Assembly (NCBI GenBank): GCA_964501915.1
Contig: CAZCVP010000004.1
Span: 1-64,000, forward strand
DNA length: 64,000 nt
Source of the DNA: CAYFPX01 sp964501915
GTDB taxonomy: Bacteria > Myxococcota_A > UBA796 > CAJQPC01
Direction of reading: 5' to 3'
A program made the position numbers and the translations under genes. This document shows positions 24,303 to 33,190 of this stretch, piece by piece (within the stretch, counting starts at the first letter, position 1; each line of letters opens with the position of its first letter). The notes beneath the pieces are model-generated. The model was not told the origin of the DNA. It was given only the letters and a program-made list of their open reading frames with translations, and did no database searches.

Positions 24303-25484
24303 TCAGCACCCCCCGCCTTTCTTCACCTTCCGTTCCACCGCTCTGGGCGGTGGCGGCGGTGCGGCGACGGTCTCCACGCCCGTGAAGTGAGCGTGCAGGG
24401 CACTCCGCCGGCTCCAGGCCTCGATCTGCGCTCGGCTGGGAGACCCGGGCAGGGGCGGCTCGGCGAGCACCCGGGCCGCGAAGGCCGCGTACCCCCCCGC
24501 CAGGGTCGCCACGCGCCCCCCGTAGGAGCTCGCCGCTCGGGGCGCCTCGACCTCGCCCACGCCGTAGAGCACCAGGGTGCGGGTCGGCGGCAGCGTGGCC
24601 AGCAGGGACCCCTCGGGGTCGCCTTCGGGGAGACAGAGGGCGCCGGCGATGCGGGCCTCGGCACAGGCGCCCGGGTCCCGCAGGTCCACCAGCCAGACCG
24701 CGTGGGGGCGCTCGACGAGCACCTCGGCCAGCTCCAGCGGCTCGATGCTCCCCGTCTCCGCGACCCTCCGCTCCGGCTCCGCGCTCGCCGGCACGGCCGA
24801 CACCCCGAGTCCCACGAGCGCCGCCACGGTGAAGCCCGCCAGGACCCGGTTGCGCTGGACCCGGTCTCGGGGTCCGGCGTCCGGGGGGCTCGTGCCGTCT
24901 CGGACCGCCAAGCGGCGCTCCAGCAGCTCCGCGCCGAAGAAGGCCCCGATGGCCATCGCCACCACGCCGGCCGCCACCATGGACCAGGACACGCCGAGCA
25001 GCTCGGGGAAGGCGAGCACGCCGAGGTCCCCCGCGCTGTAGACCCCCTCGACGAGCGGCCACCCCAGCGCGAAGAGCAGCGCCCCGGCCATCACCCCGGC
25101 CAGCGACCAGAGACCGTCCACGTTCCCCGAGCCCGCAGCCACGAGCGCGGTGCCGGGACAGTAGCCGGACACGACGAAGCCGGCGCCCAGGAGCAGCCCG
25201 CCGACCAGGTGGGCCACCCAGTAGGAGCCGGGCACGGTCAGGGCTCCCAGGTCCACGACCCCCAGCCCACCCAGCAAGCCCAGCCCCACCGTGGCCGTCA
25301 CGATGGCCGAGAACATGACCTTGAGCACGCGGTTGTCCCGCCCGTAGAACTGGGCCGTCAGGTTGGTGGCGTGGCCGAAGCCGGCTCGCTCGAGCACGAA
25401 GCCGAAGCCCAGGCCCAGCAGGGTCGCCAGGGCCATGGCGGTCGGGTAGCCGAAGGCCTCCGAGGGGTAGAGGGGGAAGGTCAT
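24303..25484 (-). CDS. YeeE/YedE thiosulfate-type transporter fused to a rhodanese-like domain
   Basis: 393 residues from ATG at 25484 (ATGA overlap). The N-terminal 220 residues are a YeeE/YedE (DUF395) membrane domain with ERAGFGHATNLTAQFYGRD and the conserved Cys motif SGYCPGTALVAAG. The C-terminal part has a rhodanese outline (VWLVDLRDP, then AGALCLPEGDP), but the active-site loop reads LVLYGVGEVEAPRAAS, with no catalytic Cys. YeeE relatives import thiosulfate through conserved cysteines; a fused rhodanese would receive the sulfur, yet this one seems only to bind. It ends in KKGGGC. Last gene of the 29674-24303 operon. Confidence 0.85.
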   Translation of the reverse strand: MTFPLYPSEAFGYPTAMALATLLGLGFGFVLERAGFGHATNLTAQFYGRDNRVLKVMFSAIVTATVGLGLLGGLGVVDLGALTVPGSYWVAHLVGGLLLGAGFVVSGYCPGTALVAAGSGNVDGLWSLAGVMAGALLFALGWPLVEGVYSAGDLGVLAFPELLGVSWSMVAAGVVAMAIGAFFGAELLERRLAVRDGTSPPDAGPRDRVQRNRVLAGFTVAALVGLGVSAVPASAEPERRVAETGSIEPLELAEVLVERPHAVWLVDLRDPGACAEARIAGALCLPEGDPEGSLLATLPPTRTLVLYGVGEVEAPRAASSYGGRVATLAGGYAAFAARVLAEPPLPGSPSRAQIEAWSRRSALHAHFTGVETVAAPPPPPRAVERKVKKGGGC

Positions 25485-25999
25485 CGCCACTGCCTCCTCA
25501 CCAGGGGTGCGGTCGCGTAGCCGCCGGCGAAGACGGCCATCATGAAGATCCACGAGCCCACGGCCAGCACGGCGCCGCCGGTGAGGGCCTGGCCCGAGGT
25601 GCAGCCCCGGGCCCAGCGGGCCGCGAGGCCCATGAGCACCCCGCCCGCCAGCGCCAGCACCAGGCGACGGGCCCGGGAGGCGTGGGGTCCCCTGCTGACG
25701 GCCCCCGGGCGGAAGCGTCCAGCGGTACCGGCCCCCAGGATGCCGCCCAGCAGCACCCCGAGCACCTCGAAGACCATCCAGTCCTCCAGGATCGAGGCCC
25801 CGCCCGCGAAGTAGGGCCCTGCGTAGCCGTTGGCCTCCAGGGCGGCGGGCGCCGCCAGGTGGGCTGCCCAGTACGCCAGGCGGGTCGGGCCGCTGGAGGA
25901 GCCCAGCCCCCAGCCCATGGTCACGAACGTCGCCAGCAGCAGGAGCCCCAGGGCCAGGCCGGCCACGTAGGGGTTCCAGAAGGTCCTCTGGGTCGTCAT
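25481..25999 (-). CDS. YeeE/YedE-family transporter half
   Basis: 172 residues from ATG at 25999 (ATGA overlap). Four or five membrane segments, with ARGCTSGQALTGGAVLAVGS carrying the family Cys motif. Split YeeE/YedE pairs, one with GCTSG and one with YCPGT, are common and should form one thiosulfate or sulfide-derived sulfur channel. The partner half is the next gene, at 24303-25484. Its place inside a Psr/Phs-type operon supports sulfur-compound uptake. Confidence 0.85.
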   Translation of the reverse strand: MTTQRTFWNPYVAGLALGLLLLATFVTMGWGLGSSSGPTRLAYWAAHLAAPAALEANGYAGPYFAGGASILEDWMVFEVLGVLLGGILGAGTAGRFRPGAVSRGPHASRARRLVLALAGGVLMGLAARWARGCTSGQALTGGAVLAVGSWIFMMAVFAGGYATAPLVRRQWR

Positions 26000-26916
26000 G
26001 GGAGCATCCCCCAGGAGAAGTCCTGGCCCGCGGCGACGAGCACCCAGCGCAGGGCGAGGCCGCCGATCAGCACCAGGACGGGTGCGGTGTGGGTGGCGGG
26101 GAGGCGCCGCAGGTGCACGGTCGCCTCCAGGGCCAGGGGTACGACCAGCCCGCCGAGGACCACCGCTCCCCAGAACCAGGGGGTCCAGGGTCCGCCGAGC
26201 AAGAGCGCCGCCGCACCGCTCGTCGCGGCGCCGCCCCCGGAGAGGTCGACGAGCAGCAGCAGCAGGAGCACCAGCTCGACGCCGATGGCGGCCATGTCCC
26301 AGCGAGCGAGGGTGGCGTGGTGGGGCCGGCCCTCCGGGGTGAGCATCAGCAGCGCCGCCCCCGCGGAGAGCCCGGAGATCAGGAACAGCGGACCCAGGAG
26401 CGCGGTGTTCCACAGGGGCCTCGCCACCAGGGTGCCGAGCAACAGCCCGGTGTAGGTGCCCAGGCCGATGCCCGAGGCGACGGAGGTCCAGAGCACGCCA
26501 CGCCGGTGGCGCTCGGCGAAGGCGACCCACTCACCGAGCCGGCCTCCCCGGGCCTGGAGCCCTCCCAGCCCGAGCAGTCCCAGGGCCGGGTAGACCAGGA
26601 GCAGGATCCAGGCCCCCCAGGACATCGGTGAGGTCGGGCGCAGGCTCAGGTAGAAGCGGTAGACGTTGGGCTTGTTCTCCAGGTCGAGCCACAACGCACC
26701 CATGCCGGCGCTGATCAGCCCCAGGGCCACCAGCGGCAGCCAGGGTCCACCGCGCCGCCTTGTCCGCAGCTCCAGGGCAGGGACCAGCACCAGCAGCCCC
26801 GCCACGAGTCCCCCCAGGAAGAGGTAGACCGGGACCTCCCAGCCCCAGACGTGCAGGGCGGGGTCGACGCCCGGGTTGGCCCGGGTGCTCACCAGCTCCA
26901 CGAGCTCGGGTCGCAT
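25996..26916 (-). CDS. NrfD/PsrC-type membrane quinol subunit
   Basis: 306 residues with eight or nine membrane helices. Family marks are HVWGWEVPVYLFLGGLVAG near the N-terminus, LWLDLENKPNVYRFYLSLRP and SWGAWILLLVYP. It should exchange electrons with the quinone pool and pass them to the ferredoxin subunit. ATG 26916 is chosen over GTG 26922 because GGAG lies 5-6 nt upstream of the ATG. It follows the ferredoxin gene by 11 nt. Confidence 0.9.
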   Translation of the reverse strand: MRPELVELVSTRANPGVDPALHVWGWEVPVYLFLGGLVAGLLVLVPALELRTRRRGGPWLPLVALGLISAGMGALWLDLENKPNVYRFYLSLRPTSPMSWGAWILLLVYPALGLLGLGGLQARGGRLGEWVAFAERHRRGVLWTSVASGIGLGTYTGLLLGTLVARPLWNTALLGPLFLISGLSAGAALLMLTPEGRPHHATLARWDMAAIGVELVLLLLLLVDLSGGGAATSGAAALLLGGPWTPWFWGAVVLGGLVVPLALEATVHLRRLPATHTAPVLVLIGGLALRWVLVAAGQDFSWGMLP

Positions 26917-26927
26917 GCTCACTCCGG

Positions 26928-27464
26928 TCAGGCGAGGAAGAAGAGGTTGGGGAGGGTGCCGGCCGCGGGGTGCTCCACCTCCCAGTCCCGGGTGGCCAGC
27001 AGCCGGGAGACGTCCGAGGTGTGGTCGTCCAGGTCGCCGACGGCCAGGCTGCGGGTCGGGCAGACCTCGACACAGGCAGGCTGGCGGCCTTCGTGGAGCC
27101 GGTGGACGCAGCCGCTGCACTTGTCGACGTGGCCGTCGGGATGGACGTAGCGGGCGTCGTAGGGACAGGCGGCGACGCAGGCCTTGCAGCCCGTGCAGCG
27201 CGACGGGTCGACCAGCACGAGCCCGCCCTCGCCGATGAAGGTGGCGCCGGTGGGACAGGTGCGCTCGCAGGGCGGGTCGTCGCAGTGGTGGCAGCGCAGG
27301 CTCCGCACCCGGGCGGTGAGATCGGGGAAGCGACCCCGGGTCTCCTGCTCGACCCAGCAGCGGGCGTGGCCCTCGGGCACGGCGTTCTCCGCCTGGCAGG
27401 CCAGGACACAGGCGCTGCAGCCCACGCACTTGCGGGTGTCCATCACCATCGCCTGGCGACTCAT
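26928..27464 (-). CDS. Four-cluster ferredoxin subunit (PsrB/PhsB-like)
   Basis: 178 residues with four Cys groups typical of DMSO-reductase-family electron-transfer subunits: CVGCSACVLAC, CHHCDDPPCERTC, CTGCKACVAAC and CSGCVHRLHEGRQPACVEVC. It relays electrons between the molybdoenzyme (27461-29674) and the membrane subunit (25996-26916). The ATG at 27464 overlaps the molybdoenzyme stop as ATGA. There is no signal peptide, as expected if it is co-exported with the TAT-bearing catalytic subunit. Confidence 0.92.
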   Translation of the reverse strand: MSRQAMVMDTRKCVGCSACVLACQAENAVPEGHARCWVEQETRGRFPDLTARVRSLRCHHCDDPPCERTCPTGATFIGEGGLVLVDPSRCTGCKACVAACPYDARYVHPDGHVDKCSGCVHRLHEGRQPACVEVCPTRSLAVGDLDDHTSDVSRLLATRDWEVEHPAAGTLPNLFFLA

Positions 27465-29674
27465 GTCCGCCCCTCCTTGCGCACCACCACGAAGGTGGCG
27501 TTCAGGCCGGTGCCCCCCATGACCGGGTCGATGGGGGTCCTCGTGATGAGCGCCGCGTCGTCGGCGCCCTTGTCGTGGGCGAAGGTGAGCTGGCTGGCGC
27601 GGCAGCCGAAGCCGTGGGCCAGGTACACGCAGTCGGGTCGGATCCGCTGGGTGGCCTTGAGCCGGACCGGGCCCTCGACGACCCCGTCCTCGTTCTCCAG
27701 CACCACCTCGTCGCCGTCGTCCAGGCCCAGCTCGGCCGCGACCTGGGCGTTGAGCCACAGGGCGTTGTCGTCCTGGACCTGGCCCAGCACCCGGTTGTTG
27801 GCCGTGCGCCCGAAGGTGTGGGTCGGGCTCCGGCCGTGGAGCAGCCTGAAGTGCCCGGGGGGCGGCTCGTCGGGGGGCTCGTAGACGGGGATCGGGTGGA
27901 GGCCGGCGGCGGCCATCTGGGGGGAGGACAGCTCGATGGTCCCCGAGGGCGTGTCGAAGGAGGGCGCGAGGCCCTCGTCGTAGTAGACGGGCTGAGCGGG
28001 GCCCTCGATGACGCCGGCCTCGGACAGCTCCGCCAGGGAGAGCCCGGCGAGCGACAGCCGCTGCTCCAGGTAGTCCTCGGCGTCCGTCCAGGGGAACCAG
28101 GCCTCCAGGCCGAGCCGGGTGGCCAGCTCCCTCGCGATCCACCAGCCGGGGCGGCTGTCCCCCGCCGGCTCCACGACGGGCTGGCGCAGGGCCACGTAGG
28201 GGTCCCGGAAGGGGGGGGCGTGCAGGTCGTCGTGGCGCTCGAGGTAGGTCGCCTCGGGCAGGACCACGTCGGCCCACCCCGTGATCTCGGCGGGCAGCAC
28301 GTCGACGGCGATCACCGTGTCCAGCGCCCGCAGCGCCTCCAGGGTCCGCTCCCGGTGGGGCAGGGACGTCAGCAGGTTGGTCCCGTAGACCAGCCAGGCC
28401 CGGATGTCGGACGCGTGGGTTCCGGGAACGCTGGCGTCCCGCAGGCCGTGGGCCAGGAGCTTGTCGGCGAAGGGGTAGACGACCCCGGGGGGCATGTCGG
28501 GAGCGGGAGCCGGCTGGTGGTCCCAGGGGGGCAGCTCCAGCTTCGGCACGTCGAGTGCGGCTGGCCGGGTGAACCCCCCCCGGCGGCCCCAGGTGCCCAG
28601 CAGGGCGCCGAGGATGGCGATCGCCCGGCTGCGCTGGGTGTCGGTGCCGTACCAGGAGCTGCGACGTCCGGGGTGGACCAGGGCCGCCGGGCGAGCGCCA
28701 GCGATGAAGCGAGCCGTCTCCACGATCCGCTCCGGGGCGAGCCCGGTGCGGGTCCAGGCCCACTGGGGCGTCTTGTCCGCCACGTGGGCCCGCAGCTCGT
28801 CGAGACCGGTCGCGTGCCGGGCCAGGTACTCCGCGTCGTGCAGCCCTTCGGCCAGGATCACGTGCATCCAGGCCAGCAGCAGCGCGGTGTCCGTGCCCGG
28901 CTTGATCGGCAGCCAGTAGCGGGCCTTGCCGGCGACGGTGGAGAAGCGCGGGTCGACCACCACCAGCTCCGCGCCGCGATCGAGGGCCTGGGCCAGCTCC
29001 TGGACCTGGGTGTTGTGCATGTTCTCGCCCAGGTGGGAACCGATCAGCGTCAGGACCCGGGCGTTGCGGCTGTCGGTGCACTCCGGCGAGCCGACGGGGC
29101 TGCCGAAGGTCAGGGTGAAGCCCACCTCCCGAGCCCCGCGGCACTGGGCATAGGACGGCGCGGCGATGTTGGCCGAGCCATAGGCCCGCACCAGGGTCTT
29201 GAACCAGGAGCCCCCATAGCCGTGGGAGTAGAGCGCCAGGGCCTCGGGTCCGTGGCGCTCCTTCAGGGCCTGCAGGCGCTCGGCGACCTGGTCCAGGGCC
29301 ACCTCCCAGCTCACCTCCCGGAAGACCTGGTGGCCCCGGGCCTCGGCCCGCAGCAGGGGCCTCGTCAGGCGGTCGGGGTCATAGAGCAGCCCCGTGCCGG
29401 CGGTCCCGCGGGGGCAGAGGCGGCCCCGGGACAGCGGGTGGGCGCCGTTCCCGGTGATCTTGGTGACCCGGCCGTCCCGCACGTGGGCCAGGACCCCGCA
29501 CTTCCAGAAACACAGCTCGCAGAAAGTGGGCACCACCGTGTCGCCGTCGGTCCCGGGGGCCGGCGAGCGAGGCTGGCCCAGGCCCCAGGCCTGGGCCGCG
29601 CCGGTGGCGGCCACGGCGGCTCCAGCGGTCATCGCACCGCCGATCTGGATGAACTCACGCCGGTTCAGGGCCAC
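27461..29674 (-). CDS. Molybdopterin oxidoreductase, polysulfide/thiosulfate reductase-like
   Basis: 737 residues from GTG at 29674, with AGGAGG 7 nt upstream. The TAT signal is NRREFIQIGG at the N-terminus. The 4Fe-4S site is CELCFWKCG plus LCPRG. A Cys in SYAQCRGAREVGF sits where Psr/Phs enzymes ligate molybdenum, and the C-terminal cofactor-binding domain has LLHGRSPTHTFGRTANN. Substrate is inferred as polysulfide, thiosulfate or tetrathionate from the NrfD, ferredoxin and YeeE neighbours; arsenate or selenate cannot be excluded. A sigma54 promoter lies 28 nt upstream of the start codon. Confidence 0.88.
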   Translation of the reverse strand: MALNRREFIQIGGAMTAGAAVAATGAAQAWGLGQPRSPAPGTDGDTVVPTFCELCFWKCGVLAHVRDGRVTKITGNGAHPLSRGRLCPRGTAGTGLLYDPDRLTRPLLRAEARGHQVFREVSWEVALDQVAERLQALKERHGPEALALYSHGYGGSWFKTLVRAYGSANIAAPSYAQCRGAREVGFTLTFGSPVGSPECTDSRNARVLTLIGSHLGENMHNTQVQELAQALDRGAELVVVDPRFSTVAGKARYWLPIKPGTDTALLLAWMHVILAEGLHDAEYLARHATGLDELRAHVADKTPQWAWTRTGLAPERIVETARFIAGARPAALVHPGRRSSWYGTDTQRSRAIAILGALLGTWGRRGGFTRPAALDVPKLELPPWDHQPAPAPDMPPGVVYPFADKLLAHGLRDASVPGTHASDIRAWLVYGTNLLTSLPHRERTLEALRALDTVIAVDVLPAEITGWADVVLPEATYLERHDDLHAPPFRDPYVALRQPVVEPAGDSRPGWWIARELATRLGLEAWFPWTDAEDYLEQRLSLAGLSLAELSEAGVIEGPAQPVYYDEGLAPSFDTPSGTIELSSPQMAAAGLHPIPVYEPPDEPPPGHFRLLHGRSPTHTFGRTANNRVLGQVQDDNALWLNAQVAAELGLDDGDEVVLENEDGVVEGPVRLKATQRIRPDCVYLAHGFGCRASQLTFAHDKGADDAALITRTPIDPVMGGTGLNATFVVVRKEGRT

Positions 29675-29701
29675 GACAGACCTCCTGGAGGGGAGGGGGT
29701 C

Positions 29702-29716
29702 GCAAGGGGTGTGCCA
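29702..29716 (-). promoter_or_regulatory. Sigma54 (-24/-12) promoter of the molybdoenzyme operon
   Basis: Read on the minus strand the site is TGGCACACCCCTTGC, followed by G. The consensus is TGGCACG-N4-TTGC, so GG and GC have the required spacing and 14 of the fixed positions are essentially met. Transcription would start near 29690, about 16 nt before the GTG at 29674. The sigma54 activator gene 31563-32921 is in the same cluster. Confidence 0.8.
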
Positions 29717-29794
29717 GCGGAGGTCGGGGGCGACGGCGAGCCAGGATCGGGGGACGGGAGCCCGACCTGCCGAGGGCGGCGCGGTCGCCCAGGA

Positions 29795-29835
29795 CGAAAC
29801 GTCCCAACATCTGGTGTTCATGTTGGAACGTTTCG
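29795..29835. promoter_or_regulatory. 16-bp inverted repeat, probable activator-binding site
   Basis: CGAAACGTCCCAACAT (29795-29810) and ATGTTGGAACGTTTCG (29820-29835) are inverted copies with one mismatch across a 9-nt spacer. The centre is about 106 bp upstream of the sigma54 promoter, the normal distance for an enhancer site. The repeat is AT-richer than its surroundings. No U-tract follows, so a terminator is less likely, although it also lies just after the cytochrome stop. The cognate protein is probably the activator encoded at 31563-32921. Confidence 0.7.
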
Positions 29836-29838
29836 TTT

Positions 29839-31566
29839 CTACGGTGGGTCGAGCGCCTGTGGCCGGAGCCGGCCGCTGCCCGCCTCGACGCGCCGTCGAG
29901 TCCCCGGACACGCCGCCTCCCCCTTCGTCCACCGCCCCACCGAGCCTGCGAAGTCCCCGTAGACCGTGTCCTCGGCCTCGCCGTGACACCCCACGCAGCG
30001 TCCCACCCCCAGCATCCTCCGCTGCTCTCCGGCGTCCAGCGACCGCAGACCGACCCGGGTCCCCACACCGGGCTCGACCGGGAACAGCTCCACCCATCCG
30101 TCGCCTGGACCCGCGGGCGTGAAGGAGACCTCGGGCCAGCCCCCGAGGTCCAGGCTCCCCGGTCCCAGACCGAGGGCCTCGGGAGCACCGTGACAGGATC
30201 CGCAGCCCCGCCCCAGCCGCGAGGTCGTGTGGGGAGCGGCGCGGGCAAAGAGCCTCGTCCGGACGGTCGTCTCCAGCTCCAGGGTCGCGATCATCCCGGG
30301 CACGGCCGGCACGATCCGGTCCTCCCCGGTCACGGCGAGGGCCGGCGGACCCCAGCCGAAGCGCTGCGCGGTCTCCACCCAGCGCCCGGGCCGCACCGAG
30401 GCGGTCCCGAAGTCCCACTGCTCGGCCGCCGGGTCCCAGGCCGTGTGGCAGTCGGGACAGCGGGGCGCCCAGGCGGCGTGACAGGCCTCGCAGGAGAGGC
30501 GCTCGTGTCCGGCGAGCCGATGGTCGGCGCCCCGGGGCGTCTGGGGCACGGTCCGTGACCGTCCGTCCAGCTTGCCGGTCAGGACCCAGCCGGCCTCGCT
30601 GCTGCGCAGGTTCCACAGCGGCGTGCCCCGCACCCCCCGCCGGACCGCCTCCTCGGCACCGGGGGGCTCCCCTCGTCGCGCCAGGATCCGCGCCGTCACC
30701 GGGTCGTCGACCTGGCCCCAGCGTCCTTCGAGGGTCTCGTCGACGGGGCCGTGGCAGCTCTCGCAGCGCACCTCCACGGCGTCCTCCTGGTGGGCGTAGG
30801 ACCGCCCGTCGCCCATCAGCTCGGTGTGGAGGTGGCAGTCGGTGCACGCCAGCCCCGCGGCGTGGTGCAGGTCGGGCTCGACCCGGCAGCCGGCACGACC
30901 GTCGTGCAGGGTCGCGGGGACCTCGCAGGCCGACAGCGGCCGCACCTCGGCCAGGCCCTGGTAGGACAGGGAGATCCGTCCGCTGCGGCTGTGGCATCCG
31001 AGGCAGCGGTCGTCGGGCACCGCGGCATCGACGGGGGGGTGGGGCCCACCCTCGGCCCGCGAGGCGCTGTGGCAGGCCCCGCAGCCCGACCCCGTCCCGG
31101 TGACGGCGTCGTCGCGGTTGTCCCGCCGCGTCCCCAGGTGACAGCCGCCGCACAGCCGCCGCAGGTGGTCCTCGGCCGGCGTGGGGTCGGCCCGGGCCAG
31201 CACCTCTCCGATCGCCTGCTCGCCGTCGGGCACCGCCAGCTCGCCGAAGGCCCACCGGTCCACCGCCACCAGCCCCCGCGCCGTCGCCATCGGAGAGGCC
31301 AGGACCCGCTCGGCCAGCTCCCGATGACAGCCCGCCCTCCCACAGGTCTCGTCGAGCGTGTCCAGGGCCCCGGGCTCGCGCTCCAGGCCGACGTGGGCAG
31401 CCTCGGCCTGCTGGGCCCCGGGCTCCCCCAGGTGACAGGCCTCGCAGGAGATCCCCCCGTGCAGGTCCGGCGGTGCCTCCGACACGGTGCCGTGGCAGGA
31501 CCGGCAGCCGGCCGGAGGGGGAGGCGCTGCGCCGCCACCGCAGGCCAGGACCCACAGCAGGATCAC
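29839..31566 (-). CDS. Multiheme c-type cytochrome lipoprotein (11-12 hemes)
   Basis: 575 residues from GTG at 31566 (GTGA overlap). The signal is only VILLWVLAC, with Cys9 as the lipid site. Eleven CxxCH heme sites are visible: CRSCH, CEACH, CGGCH, CGACH, CLGCH, CTDCH, CESCH, CEACH, CPDCH, CGSCH and CVGCH. There is also one CGRAGCH that may bind a twelfth heme in CX4CH style. It likely carries electrons between the membrane and the sulfur-compound reductase or an external acceptor. It is translationally coupled to the sigma54 activator gene upstream. Confidence 0.88.
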   Translation of the reverse strand: MILLWVLACGGGAAPPPPAGCRSCHGTVSEAPPDLHGGISCEACHLGEPGAQQAEAAHVGLEREPGALDTLDETCGRAGCHRELAERVLASPMATARGLVAVDRWAFGELAVPDGEQAIGEVLARADPTPAEDHLRRLCGGCHLGTRRDNRDDAVTGTGSGCGACHSASRAEGGPHPPVDAAVPDDRCLGCHSRSGRISLSYQGLAEVRPLSACEVPATLHDGRAGCRVEPDLHHAAGLACTDCHLHTELMGDGRSYAHQEDAVEVRCESCHGPVDETLEGRWGQVDDPVTARILARRGEPPGAEEAVRRGVRGTPLWNLRSSEAGWVLTGKLDGRSRTVPQTPRGADHRLAGHERLSCEACHAAWAPRCPDCHTAWDPAAEQWDFGTASVRPGRWVETAQRFGWGPPALAVTGEDRIVPAVPGMIATLELETTVRTRLFARAAPHTTSRLGRGCGSCHGAPEALGLGPGSLDLGGWPEVSFTPAGPGDGWVELFPVEPGVGTRVGLRSLDAGEQRRMLGVGRCVGCHGEAEDTVYGDFAGSVGRWTKGEAACPGTRRRVEAGSGRLRPQALDPP

Positions 31567-32921
31567 CGGATGCCCAGCTCCCGCATCCGGCGCCACAGGG
31601 TGGTGCGGCTGATGCCGAGCGCTGCAGCCGTCTCCGCCCGTCGCCAGCGGTGGGCCGCCAGCGCGTCGAGGACCTCCTGGCGTCCGGGGAACCCGATCCC
31701 CGGCGCCGGGGGAGCGGGCCCGGGGGCCGGCGCCGGGGCCTCGACCTCCAGGGGCAGGTCCGAGGCGTGCAAGGTCTCTCCCTGGCAGACCGCCACGGCG
31801 TACTCCAGGGCGTTCTCGAGCTGGCGCACGTTGCCCGGCCAGTCCTGGTGGAGCAGCTCCCGCAGGGCGTCCGGTCCCAGCCGCAGACGCCGGCCCTGGC
31901 GAGCCCCGACCCGGGCGAGCAGGTGCCGTGCCAGCGGCGCGATGTCCTCGCGCCGGGCTCGCAGCGGGGGCAGCTCGATGGGCACCACGCACAGCCGGTA
32001 GTAGAGGTCCTCGCGGAACGCGCCCTCGGCCACGGCCCGGGCCAGGTCCCGGTTCGTCGCCGCGACGATGCGGGCGTCGGCCGTCCGGCTCCGGCTCTCC
32101 CCGACCCGCTGGTAGGACCCCTCCTGGAGCACCCGCAGGAGCCCAGCCTGCAGTCTCGGCGACATCTCCCCGACCTCGTCCAGGAGCAGGGTGCCGCCGC
32201 CGGCCAGCTCGAAGCGCCCCACCCGGTCGCGGACGGCCCCGGTGAAGGCCCCCCGCACGTGACCGAACAGCTCGGCCTCCAGGAGCTGCTCGGGCAAGGC
32301 GGCGCAGTTGACCGCCACGAACGGCCCGGCCTGGCGAGCGGAGCTGGCGTGGATGGCCCGCGCCACGACCTCCTTGCCCGTCCCGCTCTCGCCGGTGAGC
32401 AGGATCGTCACGTCGGAGTGGGACAGGGTGCGGATCAGCTCGAAGAGCGCCACCATGGCCGGCGAGCGCCCGATCAGGCCCTCGAAGACCGTCGGCGGCG
32501 AGGTCCCCGTCCAGGGGTCCTCGTCCGAGGGTCGCACCACGACCAGGTAGTGGACCCGCGGATCGCAGGGGGAGCCCGGCAGAGCCACCCGCGGCGCGAC
32601 CGTGATCGAGACCTCCCGGCGCTCACCCCCCTCGGAGCGCAGGGCCGCCAGCCAGCCTTCTCGGCGCTCCCCCTGGAGCAGGGCGTGGCGCATGGAGCCG
32701 CCGGGCCCGAACAGCTCGTCACCCAGCAGCTCGGCGACTTGCCGGTCCAGGAGCCTCTCGGCAGCCTCCGTGCCGATCAGCTCGGCGATCACCGGGGAGA
32801 GGTGCACGACCTGGAAGTCCTCGCCCAGGCAGACCAGCCCGCGCCCCAGCGACCCGAAGGCGCTGCTCATCGCCGAGAACACGGCGTCGAACAGCACCTG
32901 GACCGGGGGGAGGTCGTCCAC
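31563..32921 (-). CDS. Sigma54-dependent enhancer-binding protein with PAS-like sensor
   Basis: 452 residues from GTG at 32921. An N-terminal PAS-like region (about 1-130, FDAVFSAMSSAF to HYLVVVRP) leads to the AAA+ domain: Walker A GESGTGKE 177-184, the sigma54-contact loop GAFTGA 224-229 and Walker B LLLDEV near 245-250. The C-terminus is a Fis-type helix-turn-helix (RAETAAALGISRTTLWRRM). It has no receiver domain, so it probably senses redox or a ligand directly. Its likely target is the promoter 29702-29716 through the inverted repeat 29795-29835. Confidence 0.92.
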   Translation of the reverse strand: MDDLPPVQVLFDAVFSAMSSAFGSLGRGLVCLGEDFQVVHLSPVIAELIGTEAAERLLDRQVAELLGDELFGPGGSMRHALLQGERREGWLAALRSEGGERREVSITVAPRVALPGSPCDPRVHYLVVVRPSDEDPWTGTSPPTVFEGLIGRSPAMVALFELIRTLSHSDVTILLTGESGTGKEVVARAIHASSARQAGPFVAVNCAALPEQLLEAELFGHVRGAFTGAVRDRVGRFELAGGGTLLLDEVGEMSPRLQAGLLRVLQEGSYQRVGESRSRTADARIVAATNRDLARAVAEGAFREDLYYRLCVVPIELPPLRARREDIAPLARHLLARVGARQGRRLRLGPDALRELLHQDWPGNVRQLENALEYAVAVCQGETLHASDLPLEVEAPAPAPGPAPPAPGIGFPGRQEVLDALAAHRWRRAETAAALGISRTTLWRRMRELGIR

Positions 32922-33190
32922 AGCAGCTCCCTATGCCGACAGGGTCGTCCAGGAGGTGATCGGGGCGGTCCGGCTGGTCGACCGCCCGACGCTCGACGAG
33001 TCGATCGAGATCCTGGGGGTACCCGCGACCTGTCGGAGATCACCTCCGAACGAGGTTGTCGTGGCCGGACGGCCTCCACGGTCCGATCCGAGTCAGCCCG
33101 AGCCTCGTTCGCGACCGATGTCCGATGGTCCCGGTCGGCTCGACCGACAAGACTCCGGTCTCCTTCCTATCGACACACGGAGAGAACTCC
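32922..33190. other. Divergent intergenic region with a short palindrome
   Basis: 269 bp between the divergent activator gene and the cytochrome gene at 33191. It holds an inverted repeat TCGGAG-ATCAC-CTCCGA at 33033-33049 that could bind a regulator. No -24/-12 site was found on either strand, and no coding sequence is supported. A GGAG at 33179-33182 serves as ribosome site for the plus-strand gene. Confidence 0.4.

Noticed and set aside
32922..33190. Second sigma54 promoter for the cytochrome gene
   Set aside because: GG and GC pairs were inspected on both strands, but none has the 12-nt spacing together with TTGC.
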